Below are positions 36,644 to 44,660 of a stretch of 64,000 nt of DNA, one piece after another. Each line of letters starts with the position of its first letter. Positions within the stretch are counted from its first letter, which is position 1. This stretch comes from Desulfosoma sp. (lineage in GTDB: Bacteria; Desulfobacterota; Syntrophobacteria; Syntrophobacterales; DSM-9756), in the NCBI GenBank assembly GCA_037481875.1, contig JBBFKY010000001.1, forward strand, positions 248,001-312,000, in the 5' to 3' direction. The notes under the pieces are model-generated. The model was not told where the DNA came from, ran no database searches, and saw only the letters and a list, made by a program, of their open reading frames with translations. A program made the position numbers and the translations under genes.

Positions 36644-37141
36644 ATGAAGGGTACTGTTTTGGTGGTGGCATTGGAGGAAGATTTTCGCTCGGGCATCAAA
36701 GTGCACCTGCAAAAAAGGGGCTACCGTGTTCTAGGGGCGGCGGATCAGGCTGAAGCGGTGGGTCTGTTGGATCTCTCGGATGTGGATGTGGTGGTCTGGC
36801 ATTGTTTTTCCGGTGACAGGTGCGGCTGGATTCTCATGGATCATGTGCGCACTTTGTCACCGGCTCCGCCTGTGATCCTTTTGGTTCCCAAGGGGCAGGT
36901 CCAGCACGGGATTGAAGGGATGAAGCGAGGTGCTTTTGATGACCTTCTCATTCCTTTTGCATGGGAAAATCTGGAAGAAACGGTTGAGGCGGCCATTAAG
37001 GCGGGGCGCAAGGCAGTTAAGAACAGAAAATCTTTGCGCCCTTGGGAGAAGGACTCGACGGCAGCCGAGGTTCCTTCCGGCACCGGCGGGTTTCAAACCG
37101 TGGAAGAACAAGAAAAAGGTCAAGACCAAAGAGGGAAGTGA
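36644..37141 (+). CDS. pseudo-receiver protein
   Basis: A 165-residue protein with a receiver fold but without the active site. The start VLVVALEEDFRSG retains an acidic residue, but the phosphoacceptor position is Trp/His/Cys (VDVVVWHCFSGD) and the Lys region is LLIPFAWEN. Its C-terminal 45 residues are low-complexity and charged. It cannot be phosphorylated in the usual way, so it may act as a constitutive or ligand-driven adaptor. It overlaps the next receiver by one base (TGATG), so both are translated together. Confidence 0.7.
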   Translation: MKGTVLVVALEEDFRSGIKVHLQKRGYRVLGAADQAEAVGLLDLSDVDVVVWHCFSGDRCGWILMDHVRTLSPAPPVILLVPKGQVQHGIEGMKRGAFDDLLIPFAWENLEETVEAAIKAGRKAVKNRKSLRPWEKDSTAAEVPSGTGGFQTVEEQEKGQDQRGK

Positions 37142-37569
37142 TGAAAGCGCATGTGATGGTCGTGGACGACGAGGTGGAATTTGTGGATGTTTTGTCTGAG
37201 CGTTTGGAGGCTCGGGACTTTATTGTCCATAAGGCCTACAACGGAGAGGAGGCTCTCCGGCAGCTGGACGAGCACAAAGTGGACGTGGTCATCTTGGACG
37301 TGCTCATGCCCGGCAAATCCGGCATTGAGACACTTCACGAGATTAAGCACAAGCAGCCCCTCGTAGAAGTGATCATGCTGACAGGGCATGCCACCGTGGA
37401 GACGGCCATTGAGGGGATGAAATTAGGGGCTTACGACTACCTCATGAAGCCGATGGAGACTCCGGAGCTTGTGGCAAAAATCAACGCGGCATTGGCTCGA
37501 AAGCGCGAGCATGAAGAGCGCATTCGAAGAGCAGAGATCAACGAGATTGTGAAACGTCGAGGTTGGTAG
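37141..37569 (+). CDS. single-domain response regulator
   Basis: A 142-residue receiver. VMVVDDEVEFV, phosphoacceptor Asp in VVILDVLMPGKSG, Thr in MLTGHATVE and Lys in LMKPMETPE are all present. The extra C-terminal helix ends in NEIVKRRGW, like the receiver at 23904, suggesting a shared functional tail. It lies between a pseudo-receiver and the CBS protein in a tight operon. Confidence 0.88.
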   Translation: MKAHVMVVDDEVEFVDVLSERLEARDFIVHKAYNGEEALRQLDEHKVDVVILDVLMPGKSGIETLHEIKHKQPLVEVIMLTGHATVETAIEGMKLGAYDYLMKPMETPELVAKINAALARKREHEERIRRAEINEIVKRRGW

Positions 37570-37609
37570 CCGATAGATCGATCATTCCTATTTCAAAGGG
37601 GGCGTTGCT

Positions 37610-38164
37610 GTGAGTAAGGATACGGTTAAGGATCTCATGGTCCCTATCGAGGAATACGGCACGGTATCCGAGGACGCCACACTTTACGAAGCGGTGCTGG
37701 CTTTGGAGGAGGCTCAAAAGAGGCCCCACTTTCGGGAGTACAAGCATCGAGCCGTGTTGGTGTGCAATGCTTCGGGCAAGGTGGTGGGAAAAGTGAGTCA
37801 GTTGGATGTGCTTCGAGCTTTGGAGCCAAAATTCAAGAAGTTCGGGGATGTGGGGCTTTTGGGGCGCTTCGGACTGGGGCCTGATGTGGTCAGGATCATC
37901 ACCAAGGAACTTTCTTTGCTGGAAAACCCATTGGATGATCTGTGCAAGAAAGCGGCACGCATTCGCGTCAAAGACATGATGCACAGTCCTACCCAGGGGG
38001 AGATTGTGGAAGAGACGGCCAGCTTAAACGAGGCGATACGCCAATTGGTTCTTGGGCCGCATCAGTCTCTTTTGGTGAAGCGCGGGGAGGCAATCGTGGG
38101 CATCTTGCGCTTAACTGACGTCTATGTGGAAATCAGTCAACGGATCAAGGCCTGTGAACTTTAA
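37610..38164 (+). CDS. CBS-domain protein
   Basis: A 184-residue protein with two CBS motifs, which bind adenine nucleotides as energy sensors. The first is VKDLMVPIEEYGTVSEDATL and the second VKDMMHSPTQGEIVEETASL; both have the usual D-x-M and closing D-V-x-R/Y. The start is GTG at 37610. It sits between a receiver and the DASS permease, so it may gate or report on transporter activity. A second CBS protein lies in the PiT operon. Confidence 0.85.
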   Translation: MSKDTVKDLMVPIEEYGTVSEDATLYEAVLALEEAQKRPHFREYKHRAVLVCNASGKVVGKVSQLDVLRALEPKFKKFGDVGLLGRFGLGPDVVRIITKELSLLENPLDDLCKKAARIRVKDMMHSPTQGEIVEETASLNEAIRQLVLGPHQSLLVKRGEAIVGILRLTDVYVEISQRIKACEL

Positions 38165-38193
38165 GCGCTTGAGGAACATAGTGGAGGATGAGC

Positions 38194-39666
38194 ATGCATG
38201 ATGTGGCCGTTGCCTTGGAAAATCGTATAAACTGGAAGCGACTTTGTCTTATGCTGCTAGGTCCTTTCTTGTTTTTTATCGTTTACTTCTCTCCCCCATG
38301 GGCCGACGCCGTCGATCCCATGGGAGTGCATTTTCCTCTGTCCCGGGAAGCCAAGGGGGCGTTGGCCGTATTCCTGTGGGCAGGCACTTGGTGGGTCTTT
38401 GAGGTTGTCCCCATTGGCGTTACCAGCTTGCTTATCGGTGTTCTTCAAACTCTTTTCATGGTGCGGCCGGCCAAAAGCGCCTTTAAAGATTTTATGGACC
38501 CTTCCGTGCTCTTTATCTTCGGTTCGGTGGTGATCGGTTTGGTGTTCACAAAGACCGGCCTTGCCAGGCGGCTTGCCTATAAGATGCTCGTCATTGTAGG
38601 AGAAAAAACCAACAACATTCTTCTGGGCTCTTATGTCTTGACGGCGGCGCTGACCCACATCATGGCCCATACAGCTGTGGCTGCCACAATGTTTCCACTT
38701 CTGATGTCCATTCATTCCTTATACGGAGAAGACAACGGCCGGACGAAGTTTGGCAAGGCCTTGTTCATGGGCATGGCCTATGTGGCGGGGGCTGGAAGCG
38801 TTATTACGTTGCTGGGTGCGGCCAGAGGTGCTGTGGCCATCGGTTTTTTCAATGAGATCACACAGAAAAATGTGGGATTTTTTGAGCTCACCTACTACAT
38901 GTTCCCCATTGGTTGGTTGATGGTCTTTCTGCTTTGGGGATTTTTCATTGTGCTGTGCCCTCCGGAGAAAAAGGTGATTCCAGGGCTCAGGGAAAAAGCC
39001 AAGGTTTTAGCCTCCCAACAAGGTCCCATGACCAAAAATGAAATTTTAGCCTTGATCATTGTGGCCTCCGTGATTCTTTTGATGAGCCTGCAGTCCTTCA
39101 TTCCTGCATTGAAAGACTTGAACAAGACGGCCATCATTCTTTGTTCCACTATTTTGTTTTTCGTTACCGGCATCTTGGACATCAAGGATCTTGAAGAGAT
39201 CTCGTGGAACGTGATTCTTCTCTTTGCCGGGGCCATGAGCATCGGTTTTTGCCTCTGGGAAACCGGTGCGGCCAAGTGGCTTGCTGTCAATTGGCTCACC
39301 CTGTTTCAAAAGGCAAATTGGTTTGTCTTCGTCATCAGTATGGCTTTCTTTGTGTTGGTGATGACCAATTTCATCATGAACGTGGCCGCCATCGCCATCT
39401 CGCTTCCTGTGGCTCTGGTGATCGCTCCGTATCTTGGCGTGGCAGGCGAAGTGGTCTTCTTTTCCTCCTTGGTCACAGCCGGCATGCCATTCCTTCTTTT
39501 AGTGGGTGCGGCCCCTAATGCCATCGCCTATGAGTCCAAGCAGTTCACCGCTGGTGAGTTCTTTGGTTATGGGATCCCGGCAAGTATCCTGCTCATGGTG
39601 GTGTTAGGTCTTTTTGTAGCATTTATTTGGCCCGTCATGGGCATGCCCGTGACTCTTAAGGGCTGA
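38194..39666 (+). CDS. DASS-family anion:sodium symporter
   Basis: A 490-residue integral membrane protein with about 12 hydrophobic segments. The divalent anion:sodium symporter family transports sulfate or dicarboxylates. WWVFEVVPIGVTSLLIGVL, and the family signature-like SLVTAGMPFLLLVGAAPNAIAYES near the C-terminus support it. The ATG at 38194 follows GGAGG at 6 bases. It is in an operon with a receiver and a CBS protein and ends in a terminator. In a sulfate reducer, sulfate is a plausible substrate, but dicarboxylates are not excluded. Confidence 0.88.
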   Translation: MHDVAVALENRINWKRLCLMLLGPFLFFIVYFSPPWADAVDPMGVHFPLSREAKGALAVFLWAGTWWVFEVVPIGVTSLLIGVLQTLFMVRPAKSAFKDFMDPSVLFIFGSVVIGLVFTKTGLARRLAYKMLVIVGEKTNNILLGSYVLTAALTHIMAHTAVAATMFPLLMSIHSLYGEDNGRTKFGKALFMGMAYVAGAGSVITLLGAARGAVAIGFFNEITQKNVGFFELTYYMFPIGWLMVFLLWGFFIVLCPPEKKVIPGLREKAKVLASQQGPMTKNEILALIIVASVILLMSLQSFIPALKDLNKTAIILCSTILFFVTGILDIKDLEEISWNVILLFAGAMSIGFCLWETGAAKWLAVNWLTLFQKANWFVFVISMAFFVLVMTNFIMNVAAIAISLPVALVIAPYLGVAGEVVFFSSLVTAGMPFLLLVGAAPNAIAYESKQFTAGEFFGYGIPASILLMVVLGLFVAFIWPVMGMPVTLKG

Positions 39667-39683
39667 TTGCGCAAAAAGGCAGA

Positions 39684-39709
39684 CCCAAGGCTAAGACCTT
39701 GGGTTTTTT
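39684..39709 (+). terminator. rho-independent terminator
   Basis: CCCAAGG, loop CTAAGA, CCTTGGG, then TTTTTT. It lies 17 bases after the DASS gene, ending that operon or attenuating transcription into the hexapeptide gene. Confidence 0.85.
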
Positions 39710-39741
39710 CTTTTCCTGACTTGCAAGGGAGTAAATGATCT

Positions 39742-41163
39742 ATGAGGCAACTGGAAAAACTCATTGACCGTATCATTGACCGTGTGAATATCAACCTCAG
39801 GGAACCTGCCTTTGATGTGGGGCCTTATGTACGCCATCTCATTCCTCTGGAGCAATTCACCAAGTTTTATGCCTTCTATGGGCTGACGCCCCATCATCCG
39901 TTGCACTTCGTGTTTAAACATTCCAGCCTGGCTGGAAGCTATTTTCTTGGGCGCTGCAACGTGGACCATTCTGTGTTGTATAAGAGCGATCTTCGCGGTG
40001 ACGAGCTGAAGCGTGAAGGAGATGTTTTTTATTATCGAGGCATCCAAATTCCTCTGCACGACGATGAAGTTATCACCGTCAAAGACAGTTTTCTCATCAA
40101 GACCTTGGTGCACAATCATTCCCACGATCCGGAAAACCCTGAGGAGTTTGGCATTCGAAACAGCGTGGCCATGCACTACGCCAACATTCACGGAGCACCT
40201 ACGGAAGGGTGTTTTCTAGGACCGTTTGCCACCGTGGATCTCACAACGGTCCACGATTCCGTCTTGGGTGCGTTTTCTTACGTGCAGACGGGAGAATTGT
40301 CCCACACAAAGGTGGAGGCAGGCACCGTGTGGATTCGCTCAGACGGAGCCTTTGAATTTCTCTATCGGTTTCCGAAAAGCGTGCTGGAGCGTTACATTTG
40401 GGTGGAGCCAGGGGCTGTACCGACAGGGGAACTCATGGATTTTGTGGAAGGGCGTAAAGAGGAATTTCAATGCGTTTTTGATTCGGTCACCTGCAGCCTC
40501 GGTGTGGAAGTTCCCACGGGAGCGTCTGTAAGTCGGTACGCGGTGGTAAAAGGGGCAAGCACTATTGGGGAAAATGTGTTGGTGGCCCAAAGAGCCTACC
40601 TGATGAACGCCTGGATGGGGCCGGGCTCCAATGCCCAGGAAAACTGCTACATCGTCGATGCGCATCTGGAAGGGTTCAACGTGACGGCCCACGGCGGAAA
40701 AATCATAGGAGCGCGTTTGGGGCGCAAGGTCTTTGTGGGCTTTAATGCTTTTGTTCGTTCTTCTCAGAGGGCTCCTTTGGTCATTGGGGAGGAGTCCATC
40801 GTGATGCCCCATACGATCATTGACGTGGAAGAGGAGGTGGTGATCCCGCCGCGCCATGTGGTGTGGGGACATGTTCGTACGGCTCGGGATCTTGAAGAGA
40901 ACAGTGTTTCCGTGGATGAGTTGGTGACGCTGGAAGGGGAGCTGAGGCGAGAGGGTATGACCTTTCGGGGCAACGGATCGGCTTTTGTTCGAGCCTTTCA
41001 GCATCGTATCGAGCACATTCTGGAAGAAAACGGTGCCTACTTTGATGGTAGCCGACACATGGGGCATGCGCAAAAAGGCCAGAACATCGTGTTCAACATT
41101 ATTCAGCCTTACCCGGAAGGTGATATGAAAGGGATGTATCCGAGCATTGACATTAGGCCTTAG
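39742..41163 (+). CDS. hexapeptide-repeat (left-handed beta-helix) protein
   Basis: A 473-residue protein. The middle and C-terminal parts show the six-residue periodicity typical of transferase hexapeptide repeats (for example GASVSRYAVVKGASTIGENV and GARLGRKVFVGFNAFVRS, then EESIVMPHTIIDVEEEVVIP). The N-terminal 130 residues are alpha/beta and not recognised. No acetyltransferase cofactor motif is assigned. It follows the DASS gene by 75 bases across a terminator, so it could be a separate or read-through transcript. Function unknown. Confidence 0.7.
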   Translation: MRQLEKLIDRIIDRVNINLREPAFDVGPYVRHLIPLEQFTKFYAFYGLTPHHPLHFVFKHSSLAGSYFLGRCNVDHSVLYKSDLRGDELKREGDVFYYRGIQIPLHDDEVITVKDSFLIKTLVHNHSHDPENPEEFGIRNSVAMHYANIHGAPTEGCFLGPFATVDLTTVHDSVLGAFSYVQTGELSHTKVEAGTVWIRSDGAFEFLYRFPKSVLERYIWVEPGAVPTGELMDFVEGRKEEFQCVFDSVTCSLGVEVPTGASVSRYAVVKGASTIGENVLVAQRAYLMNAWMGPGSNAQENCYIVDAHLEGFNVTAHGGKIIGARLGRKVFVGFNAFVRSSQRAPLVIGEESIVMPHTIIDVEEEVVIPPRHVVWGHVRTARDLEENSVSVDELVTLEGELRREGMTFRGNGSAFVRAFQHRIEHILEENGAYFDGSRHMGHAQKGQNIVFNIIQPYPEGDMKGMYPSIDIRP

Positions 41164-41306
41164 AAGGCTGTCCAAGAACGGATTTGTCTCTGCAAGCGCT
41201 GGCGTCCCGCCCGCATCATGAGCGTGGCGGGAATCAATTTTCCAGGAAAAGCCATGGCCTTTTTTCAGTGGCACGCAAGCTTGGAGGCTTCTGCCGGTAC
41301 CCCGTT

Positions 41307-41336
41307 TGTAGGGGCGGACCTGTGTGTCCGCCCCAT
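41307..41336. repeat. GC-rich palindromic repeat
   Basis: TGTAGGGGCGGACCTGTGTG followed by TCCGCCCC. Almost identical to the copy at 5629-5655. Confidence 0.8.
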
Positions 41337-41569
41337 AGGATTGTCGTGCCTGAACAGCTAGGGGCGGACACATGGGTTCGCTCCTACGAAGGTGACCGAG
41401 AATTTATCCCTGGGAGCTGGGGCATCCCGTAAAAGCAGGTAAAGGCCCGAGCTCCCAGAAAAACAAAGGTCTTGCGGCGTAGGGGCGGGGCGCCGCCTCG
41501 CTCCGACAAAATGGGATGAGATGGATCGGTCTTTGTCGTTCTCGAAAAGACCCTTAGGATTCAGAGTCC

Positions 41570-41618
41570 AAAAAAGAGGGAGGCTGTGAGCCTTTGGGAT
41601 TGCAAGCCCTCTTTTTTT
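41570..41618. terminator. bidirectional terminator-like hairpin
   Basis: AAAAAAGAGGG pairs with CCCTCTTTTTTT, enclosing a nested GGCT/AGCC hairpin. It lies upstream of the kinase at 41678 and may end transcription from the hexapeptide gene. Confidence 0.7.
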
Positions 41619-41677
41619 GATGTGCAGCCCGGTGTCGGCGAAGGCATTTTAGGCTTTTATAGAAAGGCCCGGAGGAC

Positions 41678-43177
41678 ATGCCTAGGCTTCCCTCTTTGAC
41701 CCTGAGATCTCGAATCTTTATCCTTCTTGTCGCCTTGATGGGTGTCAACTGCGCTGGAGCGCTGATGACCATCTGGACAACGTCCCAGACTTTGGAGATG
41801 TCCGAATCCGTGGTAAAAAGAGATCTTCAGGCGCTTCTTGCGGCGGAAAAATTGAACAGCGCCTTGGTAATGCAGAAAGGTTACGTCACCTATTATTATC
41901 TGACGGGTGACAAACAATGGTTGACGCGGCTGAGGGAACATCAGAGGGCGTTTCATCACTGGTTGGAAGTGGCCCAAGAGCGCACACGGATGGATGAAGG
42001 CCGGCGCATTCTGGATGAGATCGGCAAGGCTTATGAGCGCTTTGAAACGGCCAGGGATCAGGTCATTCAACTCTACAAGGATGGACGCAAGGAGGAGGGA
42101 GCCCGACAGCACTGGACGGTGCGGGATCAGTTTCACGGCATCTATGAGCTCACCGAGAAGTTCAAAAGCCTGCAGGAGGCTCAAATCGACCGTCACCAGC
42201 AGTTGTCTGAACGTAAAGCTCGAAGCCTGACCACGCTGGCTTGGGTGGCTTTGCCTTTGGTCCTGCTCATGGGCATCGGATTGGCTGTGGTTCTATGGGG
42301 CCAGATTCTGGAACCCATTCGGCGTTTGGCTTTTGTTCAGGAAAAGGAAGGTCTTTCGGTTCCGGAGGAAGAGGCTCGAGACGAAGTGAAAGCCCTGAGT
42401 CGGCGCATGCACAGTTTGCTGGAGGATGTGGACCGGGCCCATGAGGAATTGGAGGAAAGTCGGGAACATTTGATACAGTCAGAAAAACTGGCCATGGTAG
42501 GAAAGCTTGCCGCCAGTGTGGCCCACAGTATTCGCAATCCTCTCACCTCCGTGAAAATGCGCCTTTTCTCCCTGGAAAGGAGCCTCAATTTGACTCCAAT
42601 GCAACGCGAAGACTTTGAAGTGATTTCGGAAGAAATCGGCCATATCGACACCATTGTGGCCAATTTTTTGGAATTCAGCCGCCCGCCGAAACTCAGGATG
42701 CAGCCCATGAGCCTTTCCGACGTAGTGGATACGACTCTACAACTTCTCAAACATCGATTGGAATCTTACGGCGTGCGCATCGAGGTGGATCGAAAAGGAA
42801 GGCTTCCTTTGGCCATGCTGGATCCTGACCAGATGAAGGAGGTTTTGGTGAACCTGATCTTGAATGCCTGCGAAGCCATGGGAGAAGGTGGGCAGATACG
42901 CATTGTCGAAGAGTCCGGCATGATAGGGGATCAGGGGTTTGTGGTTCTTGTGCGCATAAAAGACAATGGACCCGGTATACCGGAGGAAATCAAGGACAAG
43001 ATCTTTGAGCCTTTCTTCAGCACCAAGGAAGAGGGATCCGGATTGGGGCTGGCCATTGCCAGAAGGATCCTTCAGGATCACAAGGGATGGATTCATGTCC
43101 ATTCCAAGGTAGGGCAGGGGACCACTTTCGTGGTCGGGCTGCCCTGCGAGGAGCGGGGGCTGTGGCTGAGATCCTGA
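41678..43177 (+). CDS. sensor histidine kinase (partner of NtrC-type regulator)
   Basis: A 499-residue kinase. Transmembrane helices are at about residues 12-33 and 190-208; between them is a helical, four-helix-bundle-like sensor. A HAMP-like linker follows. The H box is AASVAHSIRNPLTSVKMRL, the N box LVNLILNACEAMGEGG, and G1/G2 DNGPGIP and GSGLGLAIARRI. GGAGGAC precedes the ATG at 41678. It overlaps the NtrC-family regulator by 16 bases, so the two form a translationally coupled two-component pair. Confidence 0.92.
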   Translation: MPRLPSLTLRSRIFILLVALMGVNCAGALMTIWTTSQTLEMSESVVKRDLQALLAAEKLNSALVMQKGYVTYYYLTGDKQWLTRLREHQRAFHHWLEVAQERTRMDEGRRILDEIGKAYERFETARDQVIQLYKDGRKEEGARQHWTVRDQFHGIYELTEKFKSLQEAQIDRHQQLSERKARSLTTLAWVALPLVLLMGIGLAVVLWGQILEPIRRLAFVQEKEGLSVPEEEARDEVKALSRRMHSLLEDVDRAHEELEESREHLIQSEKLAMVGKLAASVAHSIRNPLTSVKMRLFSLERSLNLTPMQREDFEVISEEIGHIDTIVANFLEFSRPPKLRMQPMSLSDVVDTTLQLLKHRLESYGVRIEVDRKGRLPLAMLDPDQMKEVLVNLILNACEAMGEGGQIRIVEESGMIGDQGFVVLVRIKDNGPGIPEEIKDKIFEPFFSTKEEGSGLGLAIARRILQDHKGWIHVHSKVGQGTTFVVGLPCEERGLWLRS

Positions 43178-44604
43178 TTGTGGATGATGACCCGCAGCTG
43201 CGGCAAAGTTTTGGAAAGATTTTACGAGCCGAAGGCCATGAGGTGCGCATGGCCGGATCAGGGGAAGCAGGTCTGGCCGCCGTCAAGGAACGTGTGCCGG
43301 ATCTGGTGGTCTTAGATGTGCGTCTGCCCGGCATGTCGGGTCTGGAAACCTTTAAGGCCATGAAAGCGGTGGACCCCAAATTGCCCGTAATCGTCATGAC
43401 CGCTTACGGCACCACGGAAACGGCTATCGAAGCCACCAAAATGGGCGCTTTTGATTACGTCCTGAAGCCCTTTGACATTCCCGCCTTGCTGGACTTGGTT
43501 TCGCAAGCCATCAAAGCAGGTCGGTTCATGCGCAGCAAGGTGGCTTTGGACGCTCAGCCTGAATCGCCGCAAGAAGACGCTCTCATCGGCCGAAGCCGAG
43601 CCATGCAGGAAGTCTACAAAGCCATCGGGCGTGTGGCAGGAACCGATGCCACCGTGCTCATCCGTGGAGAATCGGGGACGGGCAAGGAGTTGGTGGCTCG
43701 AGCCATCTACCAGCACAGCCATCGATCCCATGGGCCTTTTTTGGTCATCAACTGTGTGGCCATTCCTGAAACGCTTCTTGAAAGCGAACTTTTCGGATAC
43801 GAAAAAGGGGCCTTTACCGGCGCGGTCACTCGCCGAATGGGCAAGGTGGAACAAGCTCATCGAGGCACCTTGTTTTTGGACGAAATCGGCGACATGCCGA
43901 TAAGCATTCAGGCTAAGCTTTTGAGGCTGCTTCAGGAACGCAGCATTGAAAGGTTAGGGGGCAAACGTCCCATCGCCGTGGATGTCCGCATTATCGCGGC
44001 CACCAACCGAAACCTGGAAGATGCGGTGGCTGAAGGGCGCTTTCGTGACGATCTTTTTTACCGACTCAATGTGGTGACCTTGACCCTGCCTCCTTTGCGT
44101 GACCGAAGGGAGGATATTCCTCTTCTGACAGAGTATTTCCTCAGCCGTTGCGCCGCCGAGATGGGGGTTCCTAATCCCGGGATCACCCAAGACGCCCTGG
44201 AATGTTTGATGGCCATGGACTGGCCGGGCAATGTTCGTCAGTTGGCCAACGTCATTCGCAAGGCTCTTATTTTCAATCGAGGTTTTCCTCTGGAACGTGC
44301 CGATGTTCAGCGTGTGGTGGGTGGGGAATCCAACGGGGAGGAGTCGGAAAAAAAGGCCAAAGATTTCGATGAAACGGCTTCCGTGCTGGATCAATGGATT
44401 CTTCAACACTTGGGAAAGGATGTTTCCGAAAGGCTTTTCGATTCTCTTGTCGATGATTTCAGCGCCCGAGTCATTCGGGTAGCTTTGGAAGTGACCAAAG
44501 GAAACCGAACCCATGCTGCCAAACTTTTGGGCATTTCTCGGCCGACCCTCTTGGCGCGCATGGAAAAATACGGCATTCGGGTCGAAGCCACCGTGGCGTC
44601 CTAA
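43162..44604 (+). CDS. NtrC-family sigma-54-dependent response regulator
   Basis: A 480-residue regulator with an N-terminal receiver ([10 protein letters not shown], phosphoacceptor Asp in [23 protein letters not shown]), a central AAA+ domain with Walker A GESGTGKE, intact GAFTGA in [10 protein letters not shown], Walker B LFLDEIGD, and a C-terminal Fis HTH ([19 protein letters not shown]). The GTG at 43162 follows GAGGAGCGGGGG and overlaps the kinase gene. It should activate sigma-54 promoters on phosphorylation by the upstream kinase. Target genes are unknown. Confidence 0.95.
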   Translation: MAEILIVDDDPQLRQSFGKILRAEGHEVRMAGSGEAGLAAVKERVPDLVVLDVRLPGMSGLETFKAMKAVDPKLPVIVMTAYGTTETAIEATKMGAFDYVLKPFDIPALLDLVSQAIKAGRFMRSKVALDAQPESPQEDALIGRSRAMQEVYKAIGRVAGTDATVLIRGESGTGKELVARAIYQHSHRSHGPFLVINCVAIPETLLESELFGYEKGAFTGAVTRRMGKVEQAHRGTLFLDEIGDMPISIQAKLLRLLQERSIERLGGKRPIAVDVRIIAATNRNLEDAVAEGRFRDDLFYRLNVVTLTLPPLRDRREDIPLLTEYFLSRCAAEMGVPNPGITQDALECLMAMDWPGNVRQLANVIRKALIFNRGFPLERADVQRVVGGESNGEESEKKAKDFDETASVLDQWILQHLGKDVSERLFDSLVDDFSARVIRVALEVTKGNRTHAAKLLGISRPTLLARMEKYGIRVEATVAS

Positions 44605-44660
44605 CGGGTGCCGCCCTCTGAAGCGTCAGGACTTTTAGCTGGTGGGAACGGCGCCTTCAT

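Larger units (their letters stand above)
41164..41677. other. repeat-rich intergenic gap
   Basis: About 510 bases holding three copies of the GC-rich palindrome (41307-41336, 41358-41388, 41479-41509), a further inverted repeat with arms CCCGCC/GGCGGG near 41207-41233, and a terminator-like hairpin at 41570-41618. No gene. Confidence 0.6.
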
